Source: Ruminococcus sp. (GTDB lineage: Bacteria; Bacillota; Clostridia; Oscillospirales; Ruminococcaceae). Taken from it: 59,021 bases of DNA. The stretch spans positions 1 through 59,021 of the forward strand of contig JAFUAO010000089.1 in the NCBI GenBank assembly GCA_017460665.1, given 5' to 3'. The position numbers and the translations under genes were made by a program. This document shows positions 16,965 to 25,851 of this stretch, piece by piece (position 1 is the first letter of the stretch; each line of letters begins with the position of its first letter). The notes beneath the pieces are model-generated. The model saw only the letters and a program-made list of their open reading frames with translations, had not been told where the DNA came from and did not search any database.

Positions 16965-17172
16965 AGTCTCCTCCCAGCAGCTTCCTCAGCTTGTCACGGA
17001 CAGCGTCCTGTAGGTCGGTCTGCGCCGGCAGCACCGAAAATCCGCCGTTGCTGTAGCTGAGAGCGTCCCCCTCACGGGCAGAACTGGGGAGGTGGCCTCT
17101 GTGGACGTTCATCATGCCCTCGTCAGTTTCCAAAACGGCATATTCGCCCTCAAATCTATCGATAACTATCAT
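16957..17172 (-). CDS. DUF3006 family small protein
   Basis: 71 aa from ATG 17172 (MIVIDRFEGEYAVLETDEG), chosen because it is the family's usual N-terminus and overlaps the stop of the preceding gene as ATGA. It has a small beta domain with conserved VIDRFEG and a basic C-terminal helix. DUF3006 genes commonly sit beside ComEC-like metallo-beta-lactamase genes, exactly as here; function unknown. Confidence 0.85.
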   Translation of the reverse strand: MIVIDRFEGEYAVLETDEGMMNVHRGHLPSSAREGDALSYSNGGFSVLPAQTDLQDAVRDKLRKLLGGDYD

Positions 17173-18014
17173 GCTGCGCTCCTTTCGGTCCGGACGGTGA
17201 GCTCCTCCCCGTCGGACAGGAATACTATTGTGCCGCACAGGTCCGTGCGGTAGATATTGTCGGTGTGCTCTGCCAGCCTTTGCAGAGTTATGTCCTTGGG
17301 GTGGCCGTAGGGGTTGCCCTCTCCGCAGGAGATCACGGCGTTGTCCGGGCTGAGGATACTGAGGAACCCCTCAGAGCTGGAGCTGTCGCTGCCGTGGTGG
17401 CCTGCCTTGTAGACGCTGGCGTGGGAGAGCATACCTGTCTGTGCCATCTCCCTTTCGGAAACTCCCTCTGCATCGCCGGTGAACACGAAGGTGTTCGCCC
17501 CGTGCTGCATAAGGATCCCCACGGAGTAGTTGTTAAGGTCGGCATAGCTGCTGCTGTTGGGAGCGATGATCCTGCACCTTGCGTCCCCAAGGGCGAAGGT
17601 GCTGCCGGACTCGGCCTCCTTCAGAGGGATCTCCCTCTCCTGGACTGCCTCCAGAAAATCGCTGAAAAAGGCAGTTATGGGGACGTCCTCATCGGCAAGG
17701 TGAGGGATGATCACCTGCCCCACCTCGAAACCGCGAAGGAGCTCCGCCATGCCGCCCATGTGGTCGGAATGGGGGTGGGTCCCAACGACTATGTCTATGT
17801 AGTTTATGCCGCAGCCACGAAGGTACTCCTCCACCCTTCCGGTCTCGGAGGCCTCTCCGCAGTCGATCAGCATGGTCATGTCCTCAGCGGTCACAAGGGT
17901 GCAGTCCCCCTGCCCCACATCTATGAAGGTCACCGCAAGCCCGCCCTCCACAGGCAGGACCTCCGGCTTTTTCAGCAGGTCGCAGACGAAGCATACCAGC
18001 AGGAAGATCCCCAC
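17169..18014 (-). CDS. ComEC/Rec2-like metallo-beta-lactamase-fold hydrolase
   Basis: The core of about 250 aa has the metallo-hydrolase motifs TFIDVGQGDCTLV, HPHSDHMGG (HxHxDH) and GHHGSDSS, as in the exported C-terminal domain of ComEC. An N-terminal membrane helix (IFLLVCFVCDLL) suggests the domain lies outside the cell. The listed start is GTG 18014, but the frame stays open and protein-like for about 48 more codons upstream, to a TGA near 18160, without ATG, GTG or TTG; a basic coiled N-terminus (LSEEQEQLREELKGRLAK) may therefore belong to it. The C-terminus overlaps DUF3006. Confidence 0.82.
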   Translation of the reverse strand: MGIFLLVCFVCDLLKKPEVLPVEGGLAVTFIDVGQGDCTLVTAEDMTMLIDCGEASETGRVEEYLRGCGINYIDIVVGTHPHSDHMGGMAELLRGFEVGQVIIPHLADEDVPITAFFSDFLEAVQEREIPLKEAESGSTFALGDARCRIIAPNSSSYADLNNYSVGILMQHGANTFVFTGDAEGVSEREMAQTGMLSHASVYKAGHHGSDSSSSEGFLSILSPDNAVISCGEGNPYGHPKDITLQRLAEHTDNIYRTDLCGTIVFLSDGEELTVRTERSAA

Positions 18015-18022
18015 CAGCCAGG

Positions 18023-19966
18023 TCAGTGCTTCTTTGAGCCGCCTTTTCTTTTTCCGCTGCTTGGCGAGCCTCCCCTTGAGCTCCTCCCGGAGCTGTTCCT
18101 GTTCCTCTGAGAGGCCGCCGGCCTTGTGCCTGCGGATCTTCCATTCCTCTGCCAGCTCTTCTCACCGCCCTTTCTGTCGTCCTCCACCAGGCATTTCGGC
18201 GACGAGCCGATAAGGTCATACCGCCCGGCACGCCTCAGCGCCTCAAGGACGAGCTCCTTGTTCTGGGGCCTGAAATATTGCAGCAGAGCCCTCTGCATGG
18301 CCTTTTCCTTGGGAGTTTTCGGAACATAGACCTTCTCCATGGTGTAGGGGTCCAGCTCCGTGTAGAACATACAGGTGGAGATCGTGCCCGGTGTGGGGTA
18401 GAAGTCCTGTACCTGCTCCGGGCGGATATGATTGTCTCTCAGGAAGAGAGCCAGCTCTACGGCCTCGCTGAGGGTGCTGCCCGGGTGGGAGGACATCAGA
18501 TACGGCACCAGATACTGCTCCTTGCCGATGCCCTTGGTGATCTCGTAAAATCGCTTCTGGAAGGCCTTGTACGCCTCGATATGGGGCTTGCCCATCTTGT
18601 CCAGCACCACGGCGGAGCAGTGCTCCGGGGCGACCTTTAGCTGGCCGCTGACGTGGTACTTTATGAGCTCCCGCATGAACTCGTCGTTCTTGTCCTCCAT
18701 GAGGTAGTCATAGCGTATGCCCGAGCGGATGAAGACCCTCTTCACGCCCTTCACCTGCCGGATCTTCCGCAGCAGCGCAAGGTACTTGGTGTGGTCGGCC
18801 TTCAGCGCCGGACAGGGCGTGGGAGCAAGGCATTTCTTCCCCATACAAAGCCCCTTGCTGAGCTGCTTTTCGCAGGAGGTCTGGCGGAAATTGGCCGTTG
18901 GACCTCCCACATCGTGGATATATCCCTTGAAATCGGGCATCTTCGTCAGCCGCTCCGCCTCCGCAAGGACCGACTCCTCGCTCCTGACGGTGACTCTCCT
19001 GCCCTGATGAAGGGCGATCGAGCAGAAGTTGCAGTAGCCGAAGCAGCCCCTGTTGTGGGTTATGGAGAAGCGCACCTCCTCAATGCCGGGGACTCCGCCC
19101 TTGGCCTCATAGGAGGGGTGATAGGCCCTTGTGTAGGGCAGGCTGTATATGTAGTCCAGCTCCTCTGTTGTCAGGCTCAGGGCCGGAGGGTTCTGCACCA
19201 GCATCATGCTGCCGTGGCGCTGAATCACAGTCTTTCCGTAGACCTCGTCCTGCCAGTCGTACTGGATCTTGGTGGCCTTGGCGTACTCGGCCTTGTTGGT
19301 GCTGACCTGCTCCAGAGAGGGACACTGTGCCGCTCCCAGAGGAGTATCCACCGGCTCGGTCAAGTAGCAGGTGCCACGGACGTCATGGATACGGTGTATG
19401 TCCTCGCCGGCGGCCAGCCTTGTACAGACCTCCCGGATCTGGTGCTCGCCCATGCCGTACATCAGAAGGTCGGCGCCGCTGTCAACGAGGATCGAGGGCC
19501 GCACCTTGTCGTCCCAGTAGTCATAATGGGCGAACCGCCGCAGGGAAGCCTCCAGTCCGCCGATACAGATCGGCACATCTCCGAAATACTCCCTCAGCTT
19601 CTGACAGTAAACGATCACCGCACGGTCCGGGCGCTTCCCGGCCACGCCTCCCGGAGTGTAAGCGTCGTCGGAGCGCTTCCTCTTGGCGGCAGTGTAGTGT
19701 GCCACCATAGAGTCGATGTTCCCCGAGGTCACAAGGAATGCGTACCTTGGAGCTCCAAAGCGCCTAAAGTCCCTGTCGGTGTGCCAGTCAGGCTGAGCGA
19801 TGACTCCCACAGTGAAGCCCATTGCCTCTATCAGCCTGGTAACGATCGCTGCCCCGAAGCTGGGGTGGTCAACGTAGGCGTCGCCGGTAATATAGATGAA
19901 GTCGAACCGGCCGATCCCCAGCTCCTCCATTTCCTTTCTGGTGGTCGGGAGAAATCCCTCGTACAT
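18023..19966 (-). CDS. ygiQ: YgiQ family radical SAM protein
   Basis: 647 aa. The N-terminal B12-binding-like domain is followed by a radical SAM core with the cluster motif GCFGYCNFCSI (CxxxCxxC). Conserved family blocks FGAAIVTRLIEAMG, DVGGPTANFRQTSCEKQ and SSHPGSTLSEAVELALF are all present. The substrate is unknown. The last 45 or so residues are Arg/Ser/Gly-rich and overlap a better-looking frame of the downstream metallo-hydrolase gene, so the true C-terminus may be near residue 600 and an indel may be present. Confidence 0.9.
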   Translation of the reverse strand: MYEGFLPTTRKEMEELGIGRFDFIYITGDAYVDHPSFGAAIVTRLIEAMGFTVGVIAQPDWHTDRDFRRFGAPRYAFLVTSGNIDSMVAHYTAAKRKRSDDAYTPGGVAGKRPDRAVIVYCQKLREYFGDVPICIGGLEASLRRFAHYDYWDDKVRPSILVDSGADLLMYGMGEHQIREVCTRLAAGEDIHRIHDVRGTCYLTEPVDTPLGAAQCPSLEQVSTNKAEYAKATKIQYDWQDEVYGKTVIQRHGSMMLVQNPPALSLTTEELDYIYSLPYTRAYHPSYEAKGGVPGIEEVRFSITHNRGCFGYCNFCSIALHQGRRVTVRSEESVLAEAERLTKMPDFKGYIHDVGGPTANFRQTSCEKQLSKGLCMGKKCLAPTPCPALKADHTKYLALLRKIRQVKGVKRVFIRSGIRYDYLMEDKNDEFMRELIKYHVSGQLKVAPEHCSAVVLDKMGKPHIEAYKAFQKRFYEITKGIGKEQYLVPYLMSSHPGSTLSEAVELALFLRDNHIRPEQVQDFYPTPGTISTCMFYTELDPYTMEKVYVPKTPKEKAMQRALLQYFRPQNKELVLEALRRAGRYDLIGSSPKCLVEDDRKGGEKSWQRNGRSAGTRPAASQRNRNSSGRSSRGGSPSSGKRKGGSKKH

Positions 19967-20076
19967 AGTGTCACCGCCTTTATTTTTATAAGAGCGAATA
20001 GATACGGACGATCAGCGAAATGACCGCAGACCGCTTGATCTCTGCTGTTTTTCGATAATAGCCGCTGTCCTCCGCC

Positions 20077-20634
20077 TCAGGGAGAAAGGATCTCGGCCAC
20101 GATCCAAAGCACCGCAAAGGCGGTGAGAAAGATCCCTGTCCCGACGGAAAGCCAATACTCGCCGCCGGACTTTTTGTCCTCCTTGATGATCGTGAGCTGC
20201 CGGGAGGTCTCGACCAGTTCTGCCGCAGCCTCCTGCTTGGCCTCCTTGATCTCCCGGAGGGCACATAGCTGCTCAAACTCCTGATCGGTGATAGTCCCGG
20301 AGCGCTCCTTCGCAATGAGGCTCTCCATTGTGTCGCCGCTCTCACCGCCGGGATCACATGGCACAAGGAGCACGATCTCACGCTTCTTTTTGTATTTTCC
20401 GGCCTTCGGGTTCGTTGTGGAGATACGGTAGGTCTCGCCGTTTTCGGCAAGGACCTCTATATCATAATATGTCTCCTTAAATCGTCCGCTGCTGCCGATG
20501 TGTTTATCCCATGAGATGACCTCGCCGGCGACCTCCCTGGACCGCATATCGTAGAATTTCCGCTGCTTTTTGCAGTAGTAAGCGCTGTACCACGCACCGA
20601 TGGCCAGCAGTATGATGATAACAGCGCCCTTCAT
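20077..20634 (-). CDS. Membrane protein of unknown function (DUF3592-like)
   Basis: 185 aa with an N-terminal membrane helix (VIIILLAIGAWYSAYY), a soluble beta domain (YYDIEVLAENGETYRIST) with a basic KKKRE patch, an acidic coiled region rich in Glu/Ala, and a C-terminal helix. The layout resembles DUF3592 proteins and the gene at 56634-57293, which has the same helix-beta-helix order in a different spacing. RBS AAAGGAG supports ATG 20634. It follows spoIIIE by 17 bp and is presumably in its operon. Confidence 0.72.
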   Translation of the reverse strand: MKGAVIIILLAIGAWYSAYYCKKQRKFYDMRSREVAGEVISWDKHIGSSGRFKETYYDIEVLAENGETYRISTTNPKAGKYKKKREIVLLVPCDPGGESGDTMESLIAKERSGTITDQEFEQLCALREIKEAKQEAAAELVETSRQLTIIKEDKKSGGEYWLSVGTGIFLTAFAVLWIVAEILSP

Positions 20635-20651
20635 AGCCTGACGCTCCTTTC

Positions 20652-23210
20652 TCAGTCGCTTTCCATGGCCCTGCGCATCTTCCGGTCGTCGTACTGCATC
20701 TTGGACATGAGGACCTTTCGGGGCTTAGCGCCCTCGCTGGGGCCGATCACGCCCAGCTCCTCCAGCTCGTCCATTATTCGGGCGGCCCTTGCGTAGCCCA
20801 GCTTCAGCTTCCTCTGGAGCATGGACGTAGAGAGCTGGCCTGCATTGACAGCCACCTCCATGGCACGCTCCACAAAGTCCTCGTCAGTGCCTATAGCTGC
20901 CCCCGTATCAGGGAGCTCGTCATCGCCCTTGGTCTGAGGAGTGTAGGCCTCGACTGAGTCGATAGCATCGGGATCGTACTCCTCCTGGCCCTGCTCCTTG
21001 ATGAAGGAGAGCGTGGCGTTTATGTCCTTCGGCGAAGCGAAGCAGCCCTGTATACGCAGGGGCTTGTTGATAGTGATCGGCATATACAGCATATCGCCGT
21101 TTCCAAGGAGCCTGTCAGCTCCGGCCATGTCGATGATCGTGCGAGAGTCCACCTGAGACTTTACCGCAAGGGCGATACGGCTGGGGATATTGGCCTTGAT
21201 CAGGCCGGTGATAACGTCGGTCGTAGGACGCTGGGTCGCAACGACAAGGTGCATACCGGCGGCACGTCCCATTTGAGCCAGGCGGCAGATGAAGTCCTCC
21301 ACCTCCTTGCCGGCCACCAGCATCAGGTCAGCCAGCTCGTCGATGAAGATCACGATCTGGGGCAGAGGCTTCTCCTCCGAGTCGTCGGCGATCAGCTCGT
21401 TGTAGGACTTCAGGTCGTTTGCGCCCATGTCGGCGAAGGTCTGGTACCTGCGCATCATCTCGTTCACCGCCCAATTGAGAGCTCCGGCGGCTTTTTTCGC
21501 CTCGGTGACGATCGGGATCAGCAGGTGCGGGATCCCCTGAAAGACCTTGAACTCAACGATCTTGGGGTCGATCAGGATCAGCTTGACCTCGCTGGGCTTG
21601 GCGTTGTAAAGTATGCTCATGATGATAGACCGGGTGCAGACCGACTTTCCGGAGCCGGTAGTTCCGGCGATTATGACGTGAGGCATCTTGGTGATGTCGC
21701 CCACCACGGCGTTGCCCACGATGTCCTTGCCCACGGCGAAGGCCAGCTTGCTCTTGGAGTCAGTAAACTCCCTGCTCTCTAAGATCTCACGGAGAGTGAC
21801 CATGTCCTTGTGGTCGTTAGGCACCTCGATGCCCACCACAGGCTTTCCCGGGACAGGCGAGATACGCACGCCGTCGGCGGCAAGGCTGAGGGCGATGTCG
21901 TCCTCAAGGCTCTTGATCTTTGAGACCTTTATGCCAACTCCCGGCTGGACCTCGTATCTGGTGATCGAGGGTCCACGGTAGATGTTCTTGATCGAGACCT
22001 CCACGCCGAAGCTGCGGAGGGTATTCTGGATAGCGTCGGCCTTTTCACGCATCTCTGCTGCGGCCACGGCGCTGTTGTGGCGGTTGTCGGGAAGGGCCAG
22101 CAGGTCAAGGGAGGGCAGTATGTACTCCGGCTCCTTCTTCTCGGGAACGGTGACTGTGTCCTCCTCCTGCTCAGGGGCAGTCTCCCACGGGGGAAGATCG
22201 TCGTCTGCGCCGGGCGTGTCACTGCCGGCGGCCTTGGTTATCAGCTCCTCCAGAGCTATGTCTATCTCAGAGCCGTCACCGGGATCCGATACAGGCTCAG
22301 GTGTGCCGCTTATGATGACGGGGATCTCGTCAGTGTCGAAGGTCTCGGAGGGCTCGCCTGGAAGAGGCACGTCCATGACGAAGCCGTTCTCGTCGGCAAG
22401 GCCTCTCTTGGCGGCCGAGGAGCTGCGGCGTCTGCTGGGAGGCGTGCTGTTGGCGATAGCGAGCGCCTCCTTGTCGGCCTCCAGGTCGTCCTCCTCCTCG
22501 TGGTCTTCGTCCAGCTCGTCGTCCTCAGAAAAGCCGTCCTCGAATTCTCCGCCCATTATGAGGCTGTGGAACCCCATAAGACAGCGCCCAAGGAACTTGA
22601 ATGGCCGGGTCAGGGTCTCGAAGAACTGTATGATCCCCTGTCCGGTCAGCAGGAGTATGAACACGAAAAACAGCAGCACAGTGATGATCTTTGCGCCGAT
22701 GCCGCCGAAAACGCTGAGCAGCGGTCCGCCGATCACTATGCTGACCACGCCTCCGCCCTCCAGCTTCATGCCGTCCTTGAACAGGGCGGCGATGTGGTGG
22801 AGCTTCGTGCCGGGGAGGTACCCCACGCCGAAGACCTGCACCGCAGCGCTGAACAGGAACATCAGCGCAACTCCTGCGAAGGTCCTGCCGGAAACGTTGT
22901 CTGGGCTCTTTTCCAGCCCGATAAGTATTGACGTGTATATGAGTATCACGGGAACGAAGAACACCGCTATCCCGAAGCACCCCAGCAGGAACTTATGTAC
23001 GGCGTTCCAGCCGGCCGAGCCGGGGATCAGCGCCATGAGCGCTGTCAGGACCCCAAGGCTGAACAGGATAACCGACCAGACACGGTTGGCGTCCTCGCCC
23101 TCATAGCCCCGGAAGACCACCTCCTTGACGATGACCTCTTCCTCCTGTGCAGCGGCGCCCCTCTTTTTGGGAGCCGCCGCTTCCTTTTTCTTTTTCTTCT
23201 TTTCTGCCAT
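20652..23210 (-). CDS. ftsK: DNA translocase FtsK/SpoIIIE
   Basis: 852 aa motor that pumps chromosomal DNA through the division or sporulation septum. A Lys-rich start is followed by four or five membrane helices (about 45-215), an acidic linker, the alpha/beta motor with Walker A GTTGSGKS near 512-519 and Walker B IVIFIDELADL, and a C-terminal gamma winged helix (STSMLQRKLKLGYARAARIMDELEELG) that reads KOPS/SRS sites. The start was set at ATG 23210, since GGAGGA lies 6 nt before it and overlaps the frame's first ATG. tepA lies upstream, as in Bacillus. Confidence 0.95.
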   Translation of the reverse strand: MAEKKKKKKEAAAPKKRGAAAQEEEVIVKEVVFRGYEGEDANRVWSVILFSLGVLTALMALIPGSAGWNAVHKFLLGCFGIAVFFVPVILIYTSILIGLEKSPDNVSGRTFAGVALMFLFSAAVQVFGVGYLPGTKLHHIAALFKDGMKLEGGGVVSIVIGGPLLSVFGGIGAKIITVLLFFVFILLLTGQGIIQFFETLTRPFKFLGRCLMGFHSLIMGGEFEDGFSEDDELDEDHEEEDDLEADKEALAIANSTPPSRRRSSSAAKRGLADENGFVMDVPLPGEPSETFDTDEIPVIISGTPEPVSDPGDGSEIDIALEELITKAAGSDTPGADDDLPPWETAPEQEEDTVTVPEKKEPEYILPSLDLLALPDNRHNSAVAAAEMREKADAIQNTLRSFGVEVSIKNIYRGPSITRYEVQPGVGIKVSKIKSLEDDIALSLAADGVRISPVPGKPVVGIEVPNDHKDMVTLREILESREFTDSKSKLAFAVGKDIVGNAVVGDITKMPHVIIAGTTGSGKSVCTRSIIMSILYNAKPSEVKLILIDPKIVEFKVFQGIPHLLIPIVTEAKKAAGALNWAVNEMMRRYQTFADMGANDLKSYNELIADDSEEKPLPQIVIFIDELADLMLVAGKEVEDFICRLAQMGRAAGMHLVVATQRPTTDVITGLIKANIPSRIALAVKSQVDSRTIIDMAGADRLLGNGDMLYMPITINKPLRIQGCFASPKDINATLSFIKEQGQEEYDPDAIDSVEAYTPQTKGDDELPDTGAAIGTDEDFVERAMEVAVNAGQLSTSMLQRKLKLGYARAARIMDELEELGVIGPSEGAKPRKVLMSKMQYDDRKMRRAMESD

Positions 23211-23233
23211 AGCTTCCTCCATGTTCTACATTT

Positions 23234-23938
23234 TCAGTCCGGGTATCTTTCTCCGGAGCTCTCTATCATGCTGTAAAGGGCTTCCAAGGCATCGCTGAGG
23301 CCTCCGAGACTGTCAATGAGCCCCACCTCGACTGCACGCTCGCCCTCAAGTATAGTTCCAACGTCCATGACCAGCTCCTCGGTGTTCATCAGGAGCCTTC
23401 TCAGCTCCTCCTGCCGGATCCGGCTGTTGTCGGTGATGAAGCTGACGATCCTGTCCTGTATCCTGTCGAAGTAGGAGAAGCTCTGAGGGACGCCCAGCAC
23501 AGTTCCGCTGGAGCGCACCGGGTGGACCGTCATCGTGGCCGAAGGCACTATGAACGAGCGCCTTGCACTGACCGCCAGCGGCACGCCTATGGAATGGCCG
23601 CCGCCCACCACCAGCGATACTGTGGGGGTCTTCATGCCGGCGATCAGCTCAGCGATCGCGAGCCCAGCCTCCACATCGCCGCCCACGGTGTTCAGCACGA
23701 TCAGCAGTCCCTCCACGCTACGGTCCTGCTCGATAGCCACAAGAGCGGGTATGATGTGCTCATACTTGGTGGTCTTGTTCTGCTCAGGAAGGACGTAGTG
23801 GCCCTCCACCTGCCCGATGATGCTCAGGCAGTGGATCAGGTGCTTTGAGTTGGACGAAAGGGTCTGTCCGGATCTTTCGGCCAGGTCCTCCTTGGCAAGG
23901 CTGTCCTGCGGAGAGGCGCCGTTATTTTCACTGTTCAT
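23234..23938 (-). CDS. tepA: ClpP-family serine protease, TepA-like
   Basis: 234 aa, ClpP-fold protease related to translocation-enhancing TepA (YmfB) of B. subtilis. The Ser motif GGGHSIGVPLA and the His motif ATMTVHPVRSSG are present; ALVAIEQDRSVEGLLIVLNTVGGDVEAGLAIA is the oxyanion and N-terminal region (split here between residues 80-115). The start at ATG 23938 was chosen over the frame start 63 nt upstream because of a GGGAG site and the family's length. It is upstream of ftsK, as in Bacillus, with its own promoter. Confidence 0.9.
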   Translation of the reverse strand: MNSENNGASPQDSLAKEDLAERSGQTLSSNSKHLIHCLSIIGQVEGHYVLPEQNKTTKYEHIIPALVAIEQDRSVEGLLIVLNTVGGDVEAGLAIAELIAGMKTPTVSLVVGGGHSIGVPLAVSARRSFIVPSATMTVHPVRSSGTVLGVPQSFSYFDRIQDRIVSFITDNSRIRQEELRRLLMNTEELVMDVGTILEGERAVEVGLIDSLGGLSDALEALYSMIESSGERYPD

Positions 23939-24006
23939 GGTATCACGCTCCCGAAAAAAGTCTACGGGAACAGTATTGCCGTTTTTCACGAGCGTATACA
24001 TATTTT

Positions 24007-24035
24007 ATTATATACTATCTGTGCGTCAAAGTCAA
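24007..24035 (-). promoter_or_regulatory. Promoter of tepA-ftsK
   Basis: TTGACT (24035-24030), 17-bp spacer, TATAAT (24012-24007) on the minus strand, about 70 nt before the tepA start. Confidence 0.8.
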
Positions 24036-24048
24036 GGGCGGAGGGCGC

Positions 24049-24077
24049 AAAAAACTCCCCTGCGGCGTGCAGGGGAG
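24049..24077 (-). terminator. Terminator of the LRR-dockerin gene
   Basis: Arms CTCCCCTGC (24055-24063) and GCAGGGGAG (24069-24077) followed by a six-T run on the minus strand. Confidence 0.88.
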
Positions 24078-24082
24078 GTCCT

Positions 24083-25444
24083 TTACAGCGTTTCGAGGAA
24101 TTCGGTCAAGGTGGCGGTGCCGCCGGTCTGGGTGAAGGAGTAGTATTGCAGTATGTCCGAAGCATCGGAGGAGTCGATGAAGCCGTCACCGTTCACGTCG
24201 CCAACGCTCTTGTCGACAGTGGGCGCAGAGCCGGTCTGTATTGCGGCATATTCCACAAGCACGGCTGAGGCGTCGGAGGAATCGATGATCCCGTCACCGT
24301 CCAGGTCGCCGCATGAAGGAGAAGGTGTATCAGTTGAAGGCGTTGTTACTGTCGGTACCGTAGTGGTCACAGTTGTAGTAGTGTTATTCTGATCATTTGT
24401 GGTCGATACAGTTACATCTGTATTTGACGTAGTGTTGACCGAACTCGTTGTTGTATCAGCAGCTGCTGTCGAAGAAACAGTTGTCGTAGTATTCGTTGTG
24501 GTAGTAACAACTGTAGTAGTCGTCGTCAATGGGATCTCATCGTCTATCGCCTCAAAATTTCTATTACAATTTATTGCATATTTTTCCGCAATTGACCCTT
24601 TATATCCACGAATGACTCCATCATATATATAATGTCCGCTCTCCTCATCATAATAATTGCATATATCATCTCTTATGAAATAATATTCTCCATAACTGTT
24701 CTTTTGTGCCAAACCTATTTCACACTGTGGATTTAAAAATGTGATCGACTTTAGATTTGTACAATTATGAAATGCTGCCGAATGGACCCTTGTAACAGAT
24801 GCCGGGATCACTATCGACCCAAGGCTTCCGCAGGAGTCAAACGCCCATGTTCCTATTGTGAGCAATGAGTTTGAGAGCTCAACGGTCGCAAGGTTTTCAC
24901 ACTTAAAAAAGGCTTGATTCCCGATCTCTGTAACAGAATCCGGGATCGTAATGGACTCAAGGCTTTTGCAATTACTAAACGCCAATTTTCCTATGCTTGT
25001 GACTGAATCGGATATTGTTATAGATGTTAGATTATCACAGCTATCAAATGCCGATTCTGAAATTTTTGTTACTTTATCTGGAATATTGATCGATGTGAGG
25101 CCGCATTGATAAAACGCCAATATAGAAATATCAGTTATCGACTCAGGCAGTGTCACTGAAGTAATATTCTTTCGGCCTTTAAAAGAAAACGAACGTATAA
25201 CTGTTACCGAAACACCGCCTGCATAGGCAGGAACAGTTATCGGGCCTGACGCATTATATTCAACGTAGTTTAATTCTGCATGATCATCATACACATAGAA
25301 GATAAAGTCTCCGACCTCTAATGTAGTATACTCATCATCATAGGCGACCGCCGTCGAAGTTGGTGATGCAGTCTGCATTGCCGGCAGAGCCCCTCCGATC
25401 ACAAAAACAGACAAAGCCGCCGCCAAAAATTTCCTGATCCTCAT
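24083..25444 (-). CDS. Secreted leucine-rich-repeat (BspA-type) protein with C-terminal dockerin
   Basis: 453 aa from ATG 25444 (AGGAGGAAA upstream). Order: signal peptide (1-33), a beta domain, at least six BspA-type leucine-rich repeats of about 23 residues (pattern xLxxIxIPDSVTxIGxxAFxxC, about 80-260), a Thr/Val-rich linker (about 305-370) and a dockerin with two Ca-binding loops (GDLDGDGIIDSSDASAVL and GDVNGDGFIDSSDASDIL). No catalytic domain is present; it may be a binding or structural partner. The LRR part is clearly AT-richer than its surroundings, while the dockerin end is not, which suggests a module acquired by transfer and fused to a local dockerin. Start and promoter are clear. 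Confidence 0.9.
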   Translation of the reverse strand: MRIRKFLAAALSVFVIGGALPAMQTASPTSTAVAYDDEYTTLEVGDFIFYVYDDHAELNYVEYNASGPITVPAYAGGVSVTVIRSFSFKGRKNITSVTLPESITDISILAFYQCGLTSINIPDKVTKISESAFDSCDNLTSITISDSVTSIGKLAFSNCKSLESITIPDSVTEIGNQAFFKCENLATVELSNSLLTIGTWAFDSCGSLGSIVIPASVTRVHSAAFHNCTNLKSITFLNPQCEIGLAQKNSYGEYYFIRDDICNYYDEESGHYIYDGVIRGYKGSIAEKYAINCNRNFEAIDDEIPLTTTTTVVTTTTNTTTTVSSTAAADTTTSSVNTTSNTDVTVSTTNDQNNTTTTVTTTVPTVTTPSTDTPSPSCGDLDGDGIIDSSDASAVLVEYAAIQTGSAPTVDKSVGDVNGDGFIDSSDASDILQYYSFTQTGGTATLTEFLETL

Positions 25445-25461
25445 AAAATTTCCTCCTAACA

Positions 25462-25489
25462 TTGTAAATATCCAGAAACTGGATATAAT
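25462..25489 (+). promoter_or_regulatory. Promoter of the XRE regulator
   Basis: TTGTAA (25462-25467), 16-bp spacer, TATAAT (25484-25489). It overlaps the divergent LRR promoter region, so the regulator could control both; this is inference. Confidence 0.5.
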
Positions 25490-25490
25490 T

Positions 25491-25519
25491 ATTATACATA
25501 AAATGTATAATTTTGTCAA
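25491..25519 (-). promoter_or_regulatory. Promoter of the LRR-dockerin gene
   Basis: TTGACA (25519-25514), 17-bp spacer, TATAAT (25496-25491) on the minus strand: a full consensus match. Confidence 0.8.
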
Positions 25520-25531
25520 GAGGTTTTGTTT

Positions 25532-25741
25532 ATGAGATTGAAAGAACTTAGAAAAAAGCGCCATTTAACACAGCAGAGGCTCGCCATAGAGCTCAATATG
25601 TGTCAAAATACTATCAGCAGATACGAAAACGAGGTCTGTGAGGCCGATTATCAGACCCTCATCGCTATCGCCGACTATTTCAATGTTTCGATCGACTACC
25701 TTCTCGGGCGCACCGAGGACCCCACCTTCCATAAGCTCTGA
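25532..25741 (+). CDS. XRE family helix-turn-helix regulator
   Basis: 69 aa, made almost wholly of a Cro/CI-type HTH: LKELRKKRHLTQQRLAIELN, then CQNTISRYENEVCEADYQTLIAIADYFNVSIDYLLGR, which is the textbook XRE motif set. No sensor domain. ATG 25532 follows AAGAGG at 8 nt. It is divergent from the LRR-dockerin gene, with the start codons 87 bp apart, and is closed by a terminator, so it is a single-gene unit and a likely local repressor. Confidence 0.92.
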   Translation: MRLKELRKKRHLTQQRLAIELNMCQNTISRYENEVCEADYQTLIAIADYFNVSIDYLLGRTEDPTFHKL

Positions 25742-25742
25742 C

Positions 25743-25764
25743 ACCGCCGCCGGGCGGTATTTTT
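25743..25764 (+). terminator. Terminator of the XRE gene
   Basis: Arms ACCGCC (25743-25748) and GGCGGT (25753-25758), loop GCCG, then ATTTTTAT. Confidence 0.75.
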
Positions 25765-25851
25765 ATGCCCAAATGCCCCTCTCCGGCATATAATATATCG
25801 TACCCCTTAGCCTTGCTGAACTGCGCATTCCCCAAAGTCAGGGGGGATATC

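Noticed and set aside
18653-20023. 456-aa plus-strand open frame opposite ygiQ
   Set aside because: It is the antisense shadow of a well-matched radical SAM gene, has no RBS and reads as Leu/Val/His-rich noise.
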